64,000 nucleotides of DNA from Neisseria sp. DTU_2020_1000833_1_SI_GRL_NUU_006. Lineage in GTDB: Bacteria; Pseudomonadota; Gammaproteobacteria; Burkholderiales; Neisseriaceae. The notes beneath the pieces are model-generated. The model saw nothing but the letters and a program-made list of their open reading frames with translations, did no database searches and was not told the DNA's origin. Position numbers and translations under genes: made by a program. The DNA is taken from positions 310,001 through 374,000 of the forward strand of contig CP135593.1 in the NCBI GenBank assembly GCA_032388755.1, read 5' to 3'. This document shows, one piece after another, positions 41,692 to 50,337 of the stretch; the stretch's first letter is position 1, and every line of letters begins with the position of its first letter.

Positions 41692-41696
41692 AATTG

Positions 41697-41756
41697 AAAG
41701 AGGTCGTCTGAAAACAAACATGGCGGATTGTGCCGAACGTTTTCAGACGACCTTTT
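41697..41756. terminator. DUS-pair terminator after aroC
   Basis: AGAGGTCGTCTGAAAAC with GTTTTCAGACGACCTTTT-type arm, loop about 24 bases, 6 bp beyond the stop. Confidence 0.78.
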
Positions 41757-41920
41757 CGCAACGCTATGGCGACAGGTGTGTCGGCGCCGTCCGTAAAATA
41801 AACATTTACAATCGAACATTCGCAAAAAAACTTAGCCAAAACACAGGCTTTATACTAAAATACCGCCATTACCGTGCCGTAGCGAAACGCACGGCTTTAT
41901 TTTAGAGGAATACAAACGAC

Positions 41921-42385
41921 ATGACACAAGAAACTGCTTTGGGCGCAGCTTTGAAATCCGCCGTTCAAACCATGAGCAAGAAAAAACAGACCGACATGAT
42001 TGCCGACCACATCTACGGCAAATACGACGTCTTCAAACGATTCAAACCGCTGGCCGTCGGTATCGACCAAGACCTTGTTGCCGCATTGCCCCAATACGAT
42101 CCCGCACTGATCGCCCGCGTCCTCGCCAACCATTGCCGCCGTCCCCGCTACCTCAAAGCCTTGGCGCGCGGTGGAAAACGTTTTGATTTGAACAACCGCT
42201 TCAAAGGCGAAGTCAGCGCGGAAGAACAAGCCATCGCCCAACAGCATCCGTTTGTCCAACAGGCTTTGGCAGAACAAGCCGAGCGTCAAACTGCAAAACA
42301 GGCAGCGCAAACTGATGCAGTAGAAGCCGAACAAGTCGGCGCAGCAGTCGAAACTGAAGAAGTGGCACAAAACAACGCCGAATAA
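41921..42385 (+). CDS. proQ: ProQ/FinO-domain RNA chaperone
   Basis: Small RNA-binding protein that stabilises sRNAs and mRNA 3' ends. Neisseria has a minimal ProQ consisting mainly of the FinO domain; here residues 1-110 carry it, with FKRFKPLAVGIDQDLVAALP and HCRRPRYLKALARGGKRFDLNN giving the basic RNA face. The last 40 residues are an Ala/Gln/Glu-rich tail. A candidate sRNA lies 280-370 bp downstream on the opposite strand. Confidence 0.93.
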   Translation: MTQETALGAALKSAVQTMSKKKQTDMIADHIYGKYDVFKRFKPLAVGIDQDLVAALPQYDPALIARVLANHCRRPRYLKALARGGKRFDLNNRFKGEVSAEEQAIAQQHPFVQQALAEQAERQTAKQAAQTDAVEAEQVGAAVETEEVAQNNAE

Positions 42386-42398
42386 TATCGAATGATTT

Positions 42399-42446
42399 TA
42401 AAAGGTCGTCTGAAAACGGATTTTCTGTTTCAGACGACCTTTTTTA
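42399..42446. terminator. DUS-pair terminator after proQ
   Basis: AAAAGGTCGTCTGAAAAC with TTTCAGACGACCTTTTTT, 14 bp beyond the stop. Confidence 0.8.
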
Positions 42447-42662
42447 TCAGTATTTCAAATCAACGGAGGAGGGAAAAGAGGAAACACGCTTTGCAACCAT
42501 TATTTTTGCTTTGACAGGGGAGGGTAAACGGTGGGTGTTTGTTGATTTTTTATTGGGGATGATACGTTTTCTAAAGATGGATTTTTGTGTGCGTGAGAAT
42601 GGAGATAGTAGAGGAATATCTTGTTTTATTTGAGTTTATTTTAAAACTCGGAAAATCAAGAT
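42447..42662. other. Intergenic stretch between proQ and the candidate sRNA
   Basis: About 215 bp of AT-rich sequence without DUS, ORF or clear promoter. Nothing further recognised. Confidence 0.4.
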
Positions 42663-42751
42663 AAAAAAATGCGCATACCGTTTGGGATATGCGCCAAGTC
42701 TACAAAGGAGAAATAGAGGAGAAAAATCAAGCTGCATCAAGCAACTCAACG
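42663..42751 (-). ncRNA. Candidate small RNA with a CU-rich anti-Shine-Dalgarno segment
   Basis: Promoter TTGACA (42781-42786), 17-bp spacer, CAGAAT (42758-42763); predicted start near 42751. Terminator: GCGCATA (with GCGCATA...TATGCGC pairing, 42671-42694) followed by T7. The roughly 89-base body has no ORF. It contains TTTCTCCTCTATTTCTCC, two CUCC blocks able to pair with ribosome binding sites. A trans-acting regulator is the natural reading. It may match a known neisserial sRNA that I do not recognise. Confidence 0.68.
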
Positions 42752-42757
42752 GGCGTA

Positions 42758-42786
42758 ATTCTGACACAATAAAGAAGTCTTGTCAA
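42758..42786 (-). promoter_or_regulatory. Promoter of the candidate sRNA near proQ
   Basis: Perfect -35 TTGACA and a 4/6 -10 CAGAAT at the optimal 17-bp spacing on the minus strand. Confidence 0.65.
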
Positions 42787-42931
42787 TGGTTTTTATGAAA
42801 ATTCCTAAATTTTTGCTTTATATGCAGCATATTGAATCAGTAGCGCAAAACAGCGACGTTTGGCGTTGGGAATTATCATCAAGACAAAACAAAAGAATTA
42901 AATATATGTGTCGCTGATGGAGCGCAATATA

Positions 42932-42987
42932 TAAGGTCGTCTGAAAACCTTTCTCACCGATAATGAGAGAAATTTTCAGACGACCTT
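42932..42987. terminator. DUS-pair terminator after the RTX gene
   Basis: AAGGTCGTCTGAAAA and TTTTCAGACGACCTT pair 8 bp beyond the RTX stop; the loop contains an additional small inverted repeat. Confidence 0.78.
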
Positions 42988-42995
42988 CCAAACGG

Positions 42996-45659
42996 TTAAA
43001 TCAAGCCGTGGTTGACGGTACTATCCATACCTAAGGCATTCAGGAATTGGGTAGCGGTATAGCTTTCGCCACCTTCAAATTTAAAGGTGTCAACCGTATC
43101 ATGACCGGATGGGGAATGAACCATATCCTTGATAGTCAATTCGTCATTTGAACCTTTCAGCTTCACAACCCAGTCTTTGCCTGTTGTCAATTCGACATCT
43201 TTAATCGTTAAATTTCCTGAGAAGAGAACGGTAGTATCTGCTTCTGCACGGATATTGTGCAAGGTATCGTGTCCGCTTTCCTTTCCAAACATAATGGTAT
43301 TTTTAACCGAGTGTCCGGAGTCGAAAATGGCATCATTACGCGTACCACCGTCAATTACATTGTATCTTCCCAAGGTGATAATATCTTCTCCTTTGCCACC
43401 GTAGAAGGTAACTTTACCGATAACATCTGAAAAGTCCGCAGTATCGTTATCAGCCGATCCGTAAACAACGCGGTTGTATCCCCTCTGATCAACACCGTAC
43501 CAGTCAATCTTATCGGTAAGGTCGTGGACAAGGTTACCGGCTTTGTCAAAGTGAGGCGCATTCAGACCAAAATGCTCAATGACTTCGCCAACGGTATAGG
43601 TTTTGGAATCAAACTGGAATTCGCTGATTGCGCCGTAAATACCGGACTGGTTTTTGATAGTTAGGACATCGTTTGTTCCTTTGATTGAAATGTTCCAAGT
43701 ATCGCCGTTCAGACGGGGAATAATAATGAATTCGGAATCGGAAGGGATATGATCGATATCAGATTTGTCATAGCTTTGGGTCATCGAAATTTCTAAATCA
43801 TCCAAAGTCAGGCCACCGGTAAATCTAACGGTATTGGCATTTTGCATTCCGTTTGGGTTGAATTCGGGATCAAGATTGAAATTGTAGTCAAAGATGGTGT
43901 CGTGTCCGTATCCTTTACCAAAGACGTAAGTATCTCGGTGTTGTCCGCCTTCAAGATGGTCATTGCCGGCACCGCCGTCCAGATAATCGTCACTAACGTC
44001 GGCATATAATTTATCATTGCCGTCGCCGCCGTAGAGTTCGTCATCGCGTTCGTTACCAAAATAGCTTGTTCCGCTATCGCGCAAGATGTCATCTCCGCCT
44101 AGTCCGTACAGACGGTCGCGTCCGTCGATTCCGCTGTCGATGGTATCGTTTTGCTCGGTACCGGTAAGGACATCGTCTCTTGCTGTTCCGGTAATGATCG
44201 AACCTTGTTTGTTTGAATTGGCAACAGCTTTGAGTAGGGATTCGTGGGTATAGGTTTCTCCGAGCAATTCAAAACGTCCGACGGAAACTTTGCCGTCTGC
44301 GCTGATTTGGTCTCGAATCAATACAGAACTGTTTGCTGATGTAATCAACCAGTCTTTCCCGCCTTGTGCGTTGTCATTGACGCTGATTTTGAGGTCTTTG
44401 ATACGCAGGTCGTCTGAAAAACGCAAGGTATTGTTTCCTTGATCGTCGATAATCGTATCATCGTCGCCGAAAATATAGGTATCGTTACCTGCGCCGCCTT
44501 TCAGGGTATCTTTTCCTTTGCCGCCGATTAAAGTGTCGTTGCCTGCGTCGCCATTGATGTTGTCGTTACCCTCGCCGCCATCCAGATAATCATCTCCGTC
44601 GCCGCCATTCAGGTTGTCATTTCCACCCATGCCGTAAACGGTATCGTTGCCGCGCCCGCTGTTGAGGCGGTTGTGTCCGGCATTGCCGGTCAAGATATTG
44701 TCGCTGTTGTTGCCTGCGCCGAAGATATTGGCATTGCCGGTCAAGGTAACGTTTTCAACATTGGTTGCCGCTGTGTAGGAAACGCTGCTGATGACGGTAT
44801 CGGTACCTGCACCTTTCCCTTCGATAATGACATCTTTGACATTATCGACATAATAAGTATCGTCTCCCCATCCTCCGCTCATCGTATCGGCACCGGCTTT
44901 GCCGTCAATAATGTCATTGCCATCACTACCATTTAAAACGTCGTCTGAATCGGTTCCATTAATAGTCAGGTTTTGTGATTTCGCTGTTTCAATGTTGGCT
45001 TTTGTCGCACGAATAAATTCGGCTATATTCAAAGCACCGCTGTCAAAAACAAATTGATGGATGGTAGGGACGCTGCTTCCGACGTTATATTGGTTGCTGA
45101 CGGTCAGTACGGAATCTGTGCTCTTAATGGAGATTTTCCAATCTTGCCCACCGTCATTGTTGGCAACAGCCGTTATTGTCAAATCTTCGGCACGCAAGCC
45201 TCCGGTAAAGCGGATGCGGTTGTTCCCCTCTGTATCGATAATGGTATCCCTGCCGCCTGCCGCATTGAAGATGTAGGTATCGTTACCCGCACCACCGTTA
45301 AGCACATCGTCACCGGCTTCGCCGTTTAATATATCGTCGCCATCTTCACCGAACAGTAAGTCGTTGCCTTCGCCACCGTTGATGGTGTCATCTCCATCTC
45401 CGCCGTAAACGGTATCATTGCCGCGTCCACTGTTGAGACGGTTACGTCCGCTATTGCCGATAAGGATGTTATCGGCGTTGTTCCCTGCCCCGAAGATATT
45501 GGCATCACCTTCTAGAATCAGATTTTTTTCTCCGGCAGCAAGCGTACGGCTGGTGTTGCTGCGAATGTAGGTTAAATGGTTTGCGTTTGCAGTATCTGTC
45601 GAAGTTGATTCGCTGCGGCTTTGGTTTTCTGATGAAAGGTGAGTGACTCGGGTATTCAT
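42996..45659 (-). CDS. RTX calcium-binding protein, probably secreted by type I export
   Basis: An 887-residue protein made almost entirely of GGxGxDxLx nonapeptides and linking modules. Residues 51-131 and 308-397 are near copies (ANIFGAGNNxDNILxGN, NRLNSGRGNDTVYG). About four haemolysin-related modules (T-x-RFTGGL-x-DL, DWxIxIKG, LTIxxQ) follow RTX blocks. There is no signal peptide and no lipase, protease or pore domain, and the C-terminal tail (YTATQFLNALGMDS) resembles type I secretion signals. The role may be adhesion or biofilm. FrpC-type proteins of meningococcus are related in repeat style. No exporter genes are nearby. Confidence 0.86.
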   Translation of the reverse strand: MNTRVTHLSSENQSRSESTSTDTANANHLTYIRSNTSRTLAAGEKNLILEGDANIFGAGNNADNILIGNSGRNRLNSGRGNDTVYGGDGDDTINGGEGNDLLFGEDGDDILNGEAGDDVLNGGAGNDTYIFNAAGGRDTIIDTEGNNRIRFTGGLRAEDLTITAVANNDGGQDWKISIKSTDSVLTVSNQYNVGSSVPTIHQFVFDSGALNIAEFIRATKANIETAKSQNLTINGTDSDDVLNGSDGNDIIDGKAGADTMSGGWGDDTYYVDNVKDVIIEGKGAGTDTVISSVSYTAATNVENVTLTGNANIFGAGNNSDNILTGNAGHNRLNSGRGNDTVYGMGGNDNLNGGDGDDYLDGGEGNDNINGDAGNDTLIGGKGKDTLKGGAGNDTYIFGDDDTIIDDQGNNTLRFSDDLRIKDLKISVNDNAQGGKDWLITSANSSVLIRDQISADGKVSVGRFELLGETYTHESLLKAVANSNKQGSIITGTARDDVLTGTEQNDTIDSGIDGRDRLYGLGGDDILRDSGTSYFGNERDDELYGGDGNDKLYADVSDDYLDGGAGNDHLEGGQHRDTYVFGKGYGHDTIFDYNFNLDPEFNPNGMQNANTVRFTGGLTLDDLEISMTQSYDKSDIDHIPSDSEFIIIPRLNGDTWNISIKGTNDVLTIKNQSGIYGAISEFQFDSKTYTVGEVIEHFGLNAPHFDKAGNLVHDLTDKIDWYGVDQRGYNRVVYGSADNDTADFSDVIGKVTFYGGKGEDIITLGRYNVIDGGTRNDAIFDSGHSVKNTIMFGKESGHDTLHNIRAEADTTVLFSGNLTIKDVELTTGKDWVVKLKGSNDELTIKDMVHSPSGHDTVDTFKFEGGESYTATQFLNALGMDSTVNHGLI

Positions 45660-46221
45660 AATGGTGTTTTCCGTATAAGTAAAGATTAATCAGAAGGTTA
45701 TGCTGTTAGGTGGCAGTTTCTTCGTAGGTGCTCGTTTCTGAATGTAATGAAATAATAATTTAGCATGGCATTTCAAGGTAATGTTTAATTAAGATACGAA
45801 CGGATATAGATATGGCATGGGCGGTTTGACTCAAATTTTTATTTAAAGTTCTGATTTTTCGAAAATTAAATATCGCATTTTCATTTTTTTCAAATAATAT
45901 AATGAGTTAATTGCTTTTTTGTGATGGTATTGGAATTTTGGGCATGGAAAATGCTTTTTTCGGATGCACACGGTCTAATTTGATCTGAAATTGCTGCGAT
46001 ACGCTAATTGCTTTTTGCTTAATTCAAACGACTGCAATGGATTGATGCAAATTTTTCAATTGTACACTTGTCATAGGGAAAAATTATATCAAATAGAATG
46101 TATTAAATATCATTTTTCAAATGCTTTACGGATCAGTCTGTCGAACAATTTTAGTTTCAGATGAAATCCTCTCTAAACAGAATTGCAACCATTTTTTCGC
46201 TACATACATTTCCCATATACT
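45660..46221. other. Intergenic region upstream of the RTX gene, 562 bp
   Basis: Strongly AT-rich and free of DUS except at its far end. It must contain the RTX promoter on the minus strand, but no convincing -35/-10 pair was found. No gene, RNA or repeat is recognised. Confidence 0.4.
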
Positions 46222-46270
46222 TAAAGGTCGTCTGAAAACCTGATGGATAAGGTTTTCAGACGACCTTTTT
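46222..46270. terminator. DUS-pair terminator after nosL
   Basis: AAAGGTCGTCTGAAAACC and GGTTTTCAGACGACCTTTTT pair, ending the nos operon 12 bp beyond nosL. Confidence 0.82.
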
Positions 46271-46282
46271 GATGAGAAGGGA

Positions 46283-46777
46283 TTATTTGAAGATGTAGGA
46301 ATCGGGCATTTCGTCGAAGCTGACGACGCGGCCGCCTTTTTCTTTGGCAAATTTCTCTGCTTGGGCTTTGTCGGCGAAGGGGAGGGCGTCTTCCGCACCC
46401 ATGCCGCCGATGAAGCCGCTTTCGATGACGTAGTAGGCTTTTTTGCCGTCTATCCATGCGGTGTCGGCATTGGGTTTGCTCCAGTCTTTGACTTTGCCCA
46501 TGTCGGTAACGTAGATGACGTGGATGCCTTTAGGCTCTTCGGGCAGCTTGGTGTAGCCGAACATCTGCTTGATGGTCGAGAACCAGACGGGGCGGTCGGG
46601 TTTGCCGTTGAGGTAGATTTGGGCTTTGGGGCCGTTGTGTTCGGTCAGGTTCATGCTGCAATAGTGCCCCACGGCGCGGTCGCTGATTTGCTGAGGCTCA
46701 GGCGGCGGGGTGTCATCCTCTTTAGTGCAGGCACTCAGGAGCAGGGCGGCGAGGAGCGCAGGTAAAATCTTTTTCAT
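46283..46777 (-). CDS. nosL: Copper-binding lipoprotein NosL
   Basis: Periplasmic or outer-membrane lipoprotein that hands Cu(I) to apo-NosZ. Lipobox LLLSAC gives the acylated cysteine at about residue 18. The metal-site cysteine and methionine are in HYCSMN, and the FSTIKQMFGY and TDMGKVKDWSKPNADTAWIDGKKAYYVIES segments are typical. The start at 46777 overlaps the nosY stop by four bases (ATGA). Last gene of the nos operon. Confidence 0.93.
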   Translation of the reverse strand: MKKILPALLAALLLSACTKEDDTPPPEPQQISDRAVGHYCSMNLTEHNGPKAQIYLNGKPDRPVWFSTIKQMFGYTKLPEEPKGIHVIYVTDMGKVKDWSKPNADTAWIDGKKAYYVIESGFIGGMGAEDALPFADKAQAEKFAKEKGGRVVSFDEMPDSYIFK

Positions 46778-47604
46778 ATTTGTCGCTTTCCAAAAATTCT
46801 TGCTGCCAAGATAAGGGGAATAATAACCCATAATATCTGCGCGGTCAGCAATACGGGCATGGTCAGGCTGATTTGTTCGCTCAAACCTGCCATACCTGCG
46901 TACATGGCGGTGTTCTCGTAACCGGTCAGGTTGAGCAGGCGGTAGATGTCGGTGGGGTTGAAAAGGAGGACGGTTTCGACGACGGGTGCGGTAATTGTTT
47001 GCTGGGTATCGGCGACGAGGATGCCTAAAAGCGCCATGTCGAAGATGACGACGAAAAACAGCCAAACGCCGATGGCGATACCGGCGGCGGTGCCGCGTTC
47101 TTTCACTTTCGCGCTGATGAGGTAGCCCATGGACAGGAATGCGGCGCCTAAAATCACACTGGCGGCAATCAGCAGGGCAAAGGGTTTCCACGCGGCGATG
47201 TCGAAGCTGCCGTTGGCGAGTTGGAGCGTGATGCCCGCGATTCCGTAGCCTGCGGTGGTGGCAAGGGCGAGGATGATGAGGTGTCCGATGAATTTTCCGG
47301 CAAGGATTTGGTTGCGGGAAACGGGGTAGCTCAACAGCAGCGCCATGGTGCCGCGTTCGATTTCGCCGATGAGGGAATCGTAGGAGAGGAGCATGGCGAT
47401 GAGCGGGATCAGGAAGATGGACAGGCTGGAGAGGCTGACGACGGTTACAGTCAGCGGATCGACTTTAACCGAGCCTGTGGGCGAGCTGCCGAGGAAGCCC
47501 AATGAGAGGGCGAGGGCGGCGAGCAGGACGGAGGCGGCGAGTACCCAGCGGTTGCGCAGGCTGTCGCGGACTTCTTTTCCGGTGATAATCCAAACGGGGT
47601 TCAT
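46774..47604 (-). CDS. nosY: NosY membrane permease
   Basis: Six-helix ABC-2-type membrane protein that partners NosF and NosD in supplying sulfur and copper to the CuZ centre of NosZ. 276 residues, starting MNPVWIITGKEVRDSLRNRWVL with the usual amphipathic lead helix. Its ATG overlaps the nosF stop by four bases, so nosF, nosY and nosL are translationally linked. Confidence 0.94.
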   Translation of the reverse strand: MNPVWIITGKEVRDSLRNRWVLAASVLLAALALSLGFLGSSPTGSVKVDPLTVTVVSLSSLSIFLIPLIAMLLSYDSLIGEIERGTMALLLSYPVSRNQILAGKFIGHLIILALATTAGYGIAGITLQLANGSFDIAAWKPFALLIAASVILGAAFLSMGYLISAKVKERGTAAGIAIGVWLFFVVIFDMALLGILVADTQQTITAPVVETVLLFNPTDIYRLLNLTGYENTAMYAGMAGLSEQISLTMPVLLTAQILWVIIPLILAARIFGKRQI

Positions 47605-48497
47605 ACGTCCTCCCTTTTTAAGAATTGTGCGTACATGTCGTCGAGTGTGGGTGTGTGGATGTCGAGGTAGGCGAGGTCGGACAGGTTGCCCAGTTCGCTG
47701 AGTAATGCCATGCGTTCTTCAGCCTGACATTGCGCCTGATAGCTGAGGTCGTCTGAAAGCGGCTGCCAGCGTCCGCTTAACGGACGCGGGGTTTTGAGGC
47801 GGATGTTGACGGTGAGGGGGAGTCCGCTTTGGACGTGCAGCTCGTCCATGCTGCCGTCGGCGACTTTGACACCGTTTTTCATGACGACGATGCGGTCGGC
47901 GTGGCCGTCGAGTTCGGCGAGGGCGTGGGTGCTAAGGAGGACGGTGGCGCCGCGTCCGTTGAGTTCGCGCACGACTTCGTAAAACATTTGGCGCGAGGCG
48001 GGGTCGAGGCCTGTGGTGGGTTCGTCAAACAGCAATACTTTGGGTTCGCCCAGCAGGGCTTGGGCGAGGGCGAGGCGTTGGCGCATGCCTTTGGAGTAGG
48101 TGCCGACGCGGCGGCGGGCGGCTTGGGAAATGCCGACGCGCTCGAGGAGTTCGTGGTTTTTGGTGAGCGGCTGTTTTTTGAGTTTGGCGTAGAAATTGAG
48201 GGTTTCGATGCCGCTGAGGGAAGGGTGCAGGGCGACGGTTTCGGGCAGGTAGCCGATTTGGCTGCGCAACTGTGCGCCGGCTTTGCTGCCTGTGCGCTCA
48301 CCCAGCAGCATGACCTCGCCTTCGGTCGGGGTAATCAGCCCGAGTATCAATTTGATGAGCGTGGACTTGCCTGCGCCGTTGTGTCCGGCAAGGCCGACAC
48401 TTTCGCCCGCCTTCAAGACTAAATCGACTTGGTTGACGGCTTTTTGTGCGCCGAAGCGTTTGGTTACGTTTCTCAATTCGACATGGTGTGCGCTCAT
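47601..48497 (-). CDS. nosF: NosF ABC ATPase
   Basis: ATPase of the NosFY complex for CuZ assembly. Walker A GHNGAGKST (about residues 37-45), signature YSKGMRQRLALAQAL and Walker B VLLFDEPTTGLDP are present. 298 residues as usual. It is 275 bp after nosD, a gap filled with DUS copies, and overlaps nosY. Confidence 0.95.
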   Translation of the reverse strand: MSAHHVELRNVTKRFGAQKAVNQVDLVLKAGESVGLAGHNGAGKSTLIKLILGLITPTEGEVMLLGERTGSKAGAQLRSQIGYLPETVALHPSLSGIETLNFYAKLKKQPLTKNHELLERVGISQAARRRVGTYSKGMRQRLALAQALLGEPKVLLFDEPTTGLDPASRQMFYEVVRELNGRGATVLLSTHALAELDGHADRIVVMKNGVKVADGSMDELHVQSGLPLTVNIRLKTPRPLSGRWQPLSDDLSYQAQCQAEERMALLSELGNLSDLAYLDIHTPTLDDMYAQFLKREDV

Positions 48498-48530
48498 GAG
48501 TGCTTCCTTGTGTGGATGGGTTTCAGACGA

Positions 48531-48748
48531 CGTTGAGGGTCGTCTGAAAAGGGCGTTCTTTGTATGGGGTCGTCTGAAAAAGGGAGAAGGGTTTCAGACG
48601 ACGTTTGTTATGGGGCGGTGTTTTCGACTGTTGCCTGCGTTGCGGGTTTCACGGTCTTTACGGCGGATGCCCGTTGGTACGGCAATGAGGGGCAAAACCT
48701 TGCTGCGGCGGGGTTTCAAGGTCGTCTGAAAACTTTTCAGACGACCTT
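48531..48748. repeat. DUS cluster between nosD and nosF
   Basis: Six DUS or near-DUS copies in about 220 bp: single copies in both orientations at about 48523, 48538, 48571 and 48595, then a canonical inverted pair (48718-48748) next to nosD. The hairpin could weaken read-through from nosD into nosF. Confidence 0.75.
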
Positions 48749-48772
48749 GCGGGGCGTGTTTGCCGGTTCCGC

Positions 48773-50128
48773 TTAGTTCAATGAGCCGTTTTCGGCATCG
48801 CTCCATTCGGACTGATGGGTTTTGGCTTCTTGCAACAGTTGTTCTTTCATGGCTTCGTATTTGGTGGTGGTTTTGTTGCTGCCTGCCTTCATCAGCGGTT
48901 TGCTGTCGATCACGCCGCCGGGGAGGATGGCGGGGAATTGCGATTGCGCCCATTTGACGATGCTGATGGCGGGGCTGTTCATCAGGAGGCGGGAAACGGG
49001 CGCGCGCCAGATGATTTGGTCGATGATGCCGTTGGGGCGGTACGCGCTGTCGCCGAAGCCGTCGCCGTCGAGGTCGAACGCGCTGTTGTCGCTCCAGTAG
49101 TTGCCGCGTCCTCCTTCGCCCCAGTCAAGAAAACGTGTGCTGACGTATTTGACTTGGCTTTCGTTGTTGATGAAGGCGTTGTCGGAAAGGGTGGTGCCTT
49201 CGATGGCGGCGGTGAAGTGGATGCCGATTTGGCAGTTTTCAAAATGGTTGGCGACGATTTTGTTGTAGTTGGCGTTGTAGGCGAAAACGCATTTGCCGGC
49301 TTTGTTGATGATGTTGTCGTGGATGTCGGAATAGTTGACGTAGTTGAGCATGATGCCTTGGTCGCGGCTGCCGACGGCGATGTTGCCGTATACGTTGAGG
49401 CGGTCGGAAAACATCAAAACGTAGCCCATGTTATTGCCGACGGAAATGTTGCCGCTGACTTCGCTGTCGTTGGTGTACATGTAGTGGACGGCGAAACGCA
49501 GGTTGCTGAAGCGGTTGTTTTTATAGGTGTTGTTTTTGCTGGTGTTGGAGAAAATGCCGTCGCGGCCTTTGGAAATGTCGTTGCTGACGACTTGCGCGCC
49601 GGGGGCGTTCCAGACGGTTACGCCGTTGCCGCGTTCGTTGACGCGCAGGGTGGAGTCGCCGACGATTTTGTTCTCGCGCACCATGGATTCGGCAGAGCCG
49701 TGGATATACACGCCGACGGAGTTGTCGAGGATGTTGTTGTATTCGATTAAGGCGCGGGGGGCGGTTTCTTCGAGGTAGATGCCGGCATCCATGGCGGGCA
49801 GGCTCATACCGGAACGGGTGACGGTGAGGTTGCGCAGGGTAACGTCGGGGGCGATGACGGCAATGGTGCGGCCGGTGCGGTCGCCTTCGATTTTGGCGGA
49901 GCGGTCGGCAGGGCCTTCGATGGTGATGGGTTTGTCGATAAGCAGTTTAGTTTTGTAAGTACCGGAGGCGAGCTTGAGCGTATCGCCTGCCCGCGCGCGC
50001 GCGATGACTTCGGGGAGGTTGTCGGTAGGGGAAACGTCGATGGTGGCTGCAAAGGTCGTCTGAATCATGCCGCCGAACATAAATGCCAGGACAGCGCGTC
50101 GCCATGTTTTGAATTGGGGTGTGTGCAT
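48773..50128 (-). CDS. nosD: NosD periplasmic maturation protein
   Basis: Beta-helix protein that works with NosF and NosY to insert the copper-sulfur centre of NosZ. A signal peptide (about residues 1-28, cut after TTFA) is followed by repeated CASH-type turns such as NSVGVYIHGSAESMVRENKIVGD and NTYKNNRFSNLRFAVHYMYTND. The LDGDGFGDSAYRPNGIIDQIIWRAPVSRLL region is typical of NosD. 451 residues, slightly longer than average. Confidence 0.95.
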   Translation of the reverse strand: MHTPQFKTWRRAVLAFMFGGMIQTTFAATIDVSPTDNLPEVIARARAGDTLKLASGTYKTKLLIDKPITIEGPADRSAKIEGDRTGRTIAVIAPDVTLRNLTVTRSGMSLPAMDAGIYLEETAPRALIEYNNILDNSVGVYIHGSAESMVRENKIVGDSTLRVNERGNGVTVWNAPGAQVVSNDISKGRDGIFSNTSKNNTYKNNRFSNLRFAVHYMYTNDSEVSGNISVGNNMGYVLMFSDRLNVYGNIAVGSRDQGIMLNYVNYSDIHDNIINKAGKCVFAYNANYNKIVANHFENCQIGIHFTAAIEGTTLSDNAFINNESQVKYVSTRFLDWGEGGRGNYWSDNSAFDLDGDGFGDSAYRPNGIIDQIIWRAPVSRLLMNSPAISIVKWAQSQFPAILPGGVIDSKPLMKAGSNKTTTKYEAMKEQLLQEAKTHQSEWSDAENGSLN

Positions 50129-50237
50129 GGAGTTCCTCTGATTCGTGCGGTGTGCGTCGGCACGGTGATGCCTGCCTGTTAGGGCCGTGTTTTTGTTTTA
50201 TAGCGGAACAGTCTGTTGCGTCCAAACGGTTCTGCTA

Positions 50238-50304
50238 TAAAAGGTCGTCTGAAAACGAGGGCAGCGGGTTTCGCTAAGACCTGAAAGTTTTTTCAGACGA
50301 CCTT
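50238..50304. terminator. DUS pair between nosZ and nosD
   Basis: AAAGGTCGTCTGAAAAC and TTTTTTCAGACGACCTTT pair with a 36-base loop, 34 bp beyond nosZ. It may end a share of nosZ transcripts before nosD. Confidence 0.7.
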
Positions 50305-50337
50305 TCCGTTAAGTCGGTGATAAACCGTCAAACCCGA

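Noticed and set aside
46778..47191. Arg/His-rich extension of NosL towards 47191
   Set aside because: It overlaps nosY in another frame; the lipoprotein signal begins at 46777.
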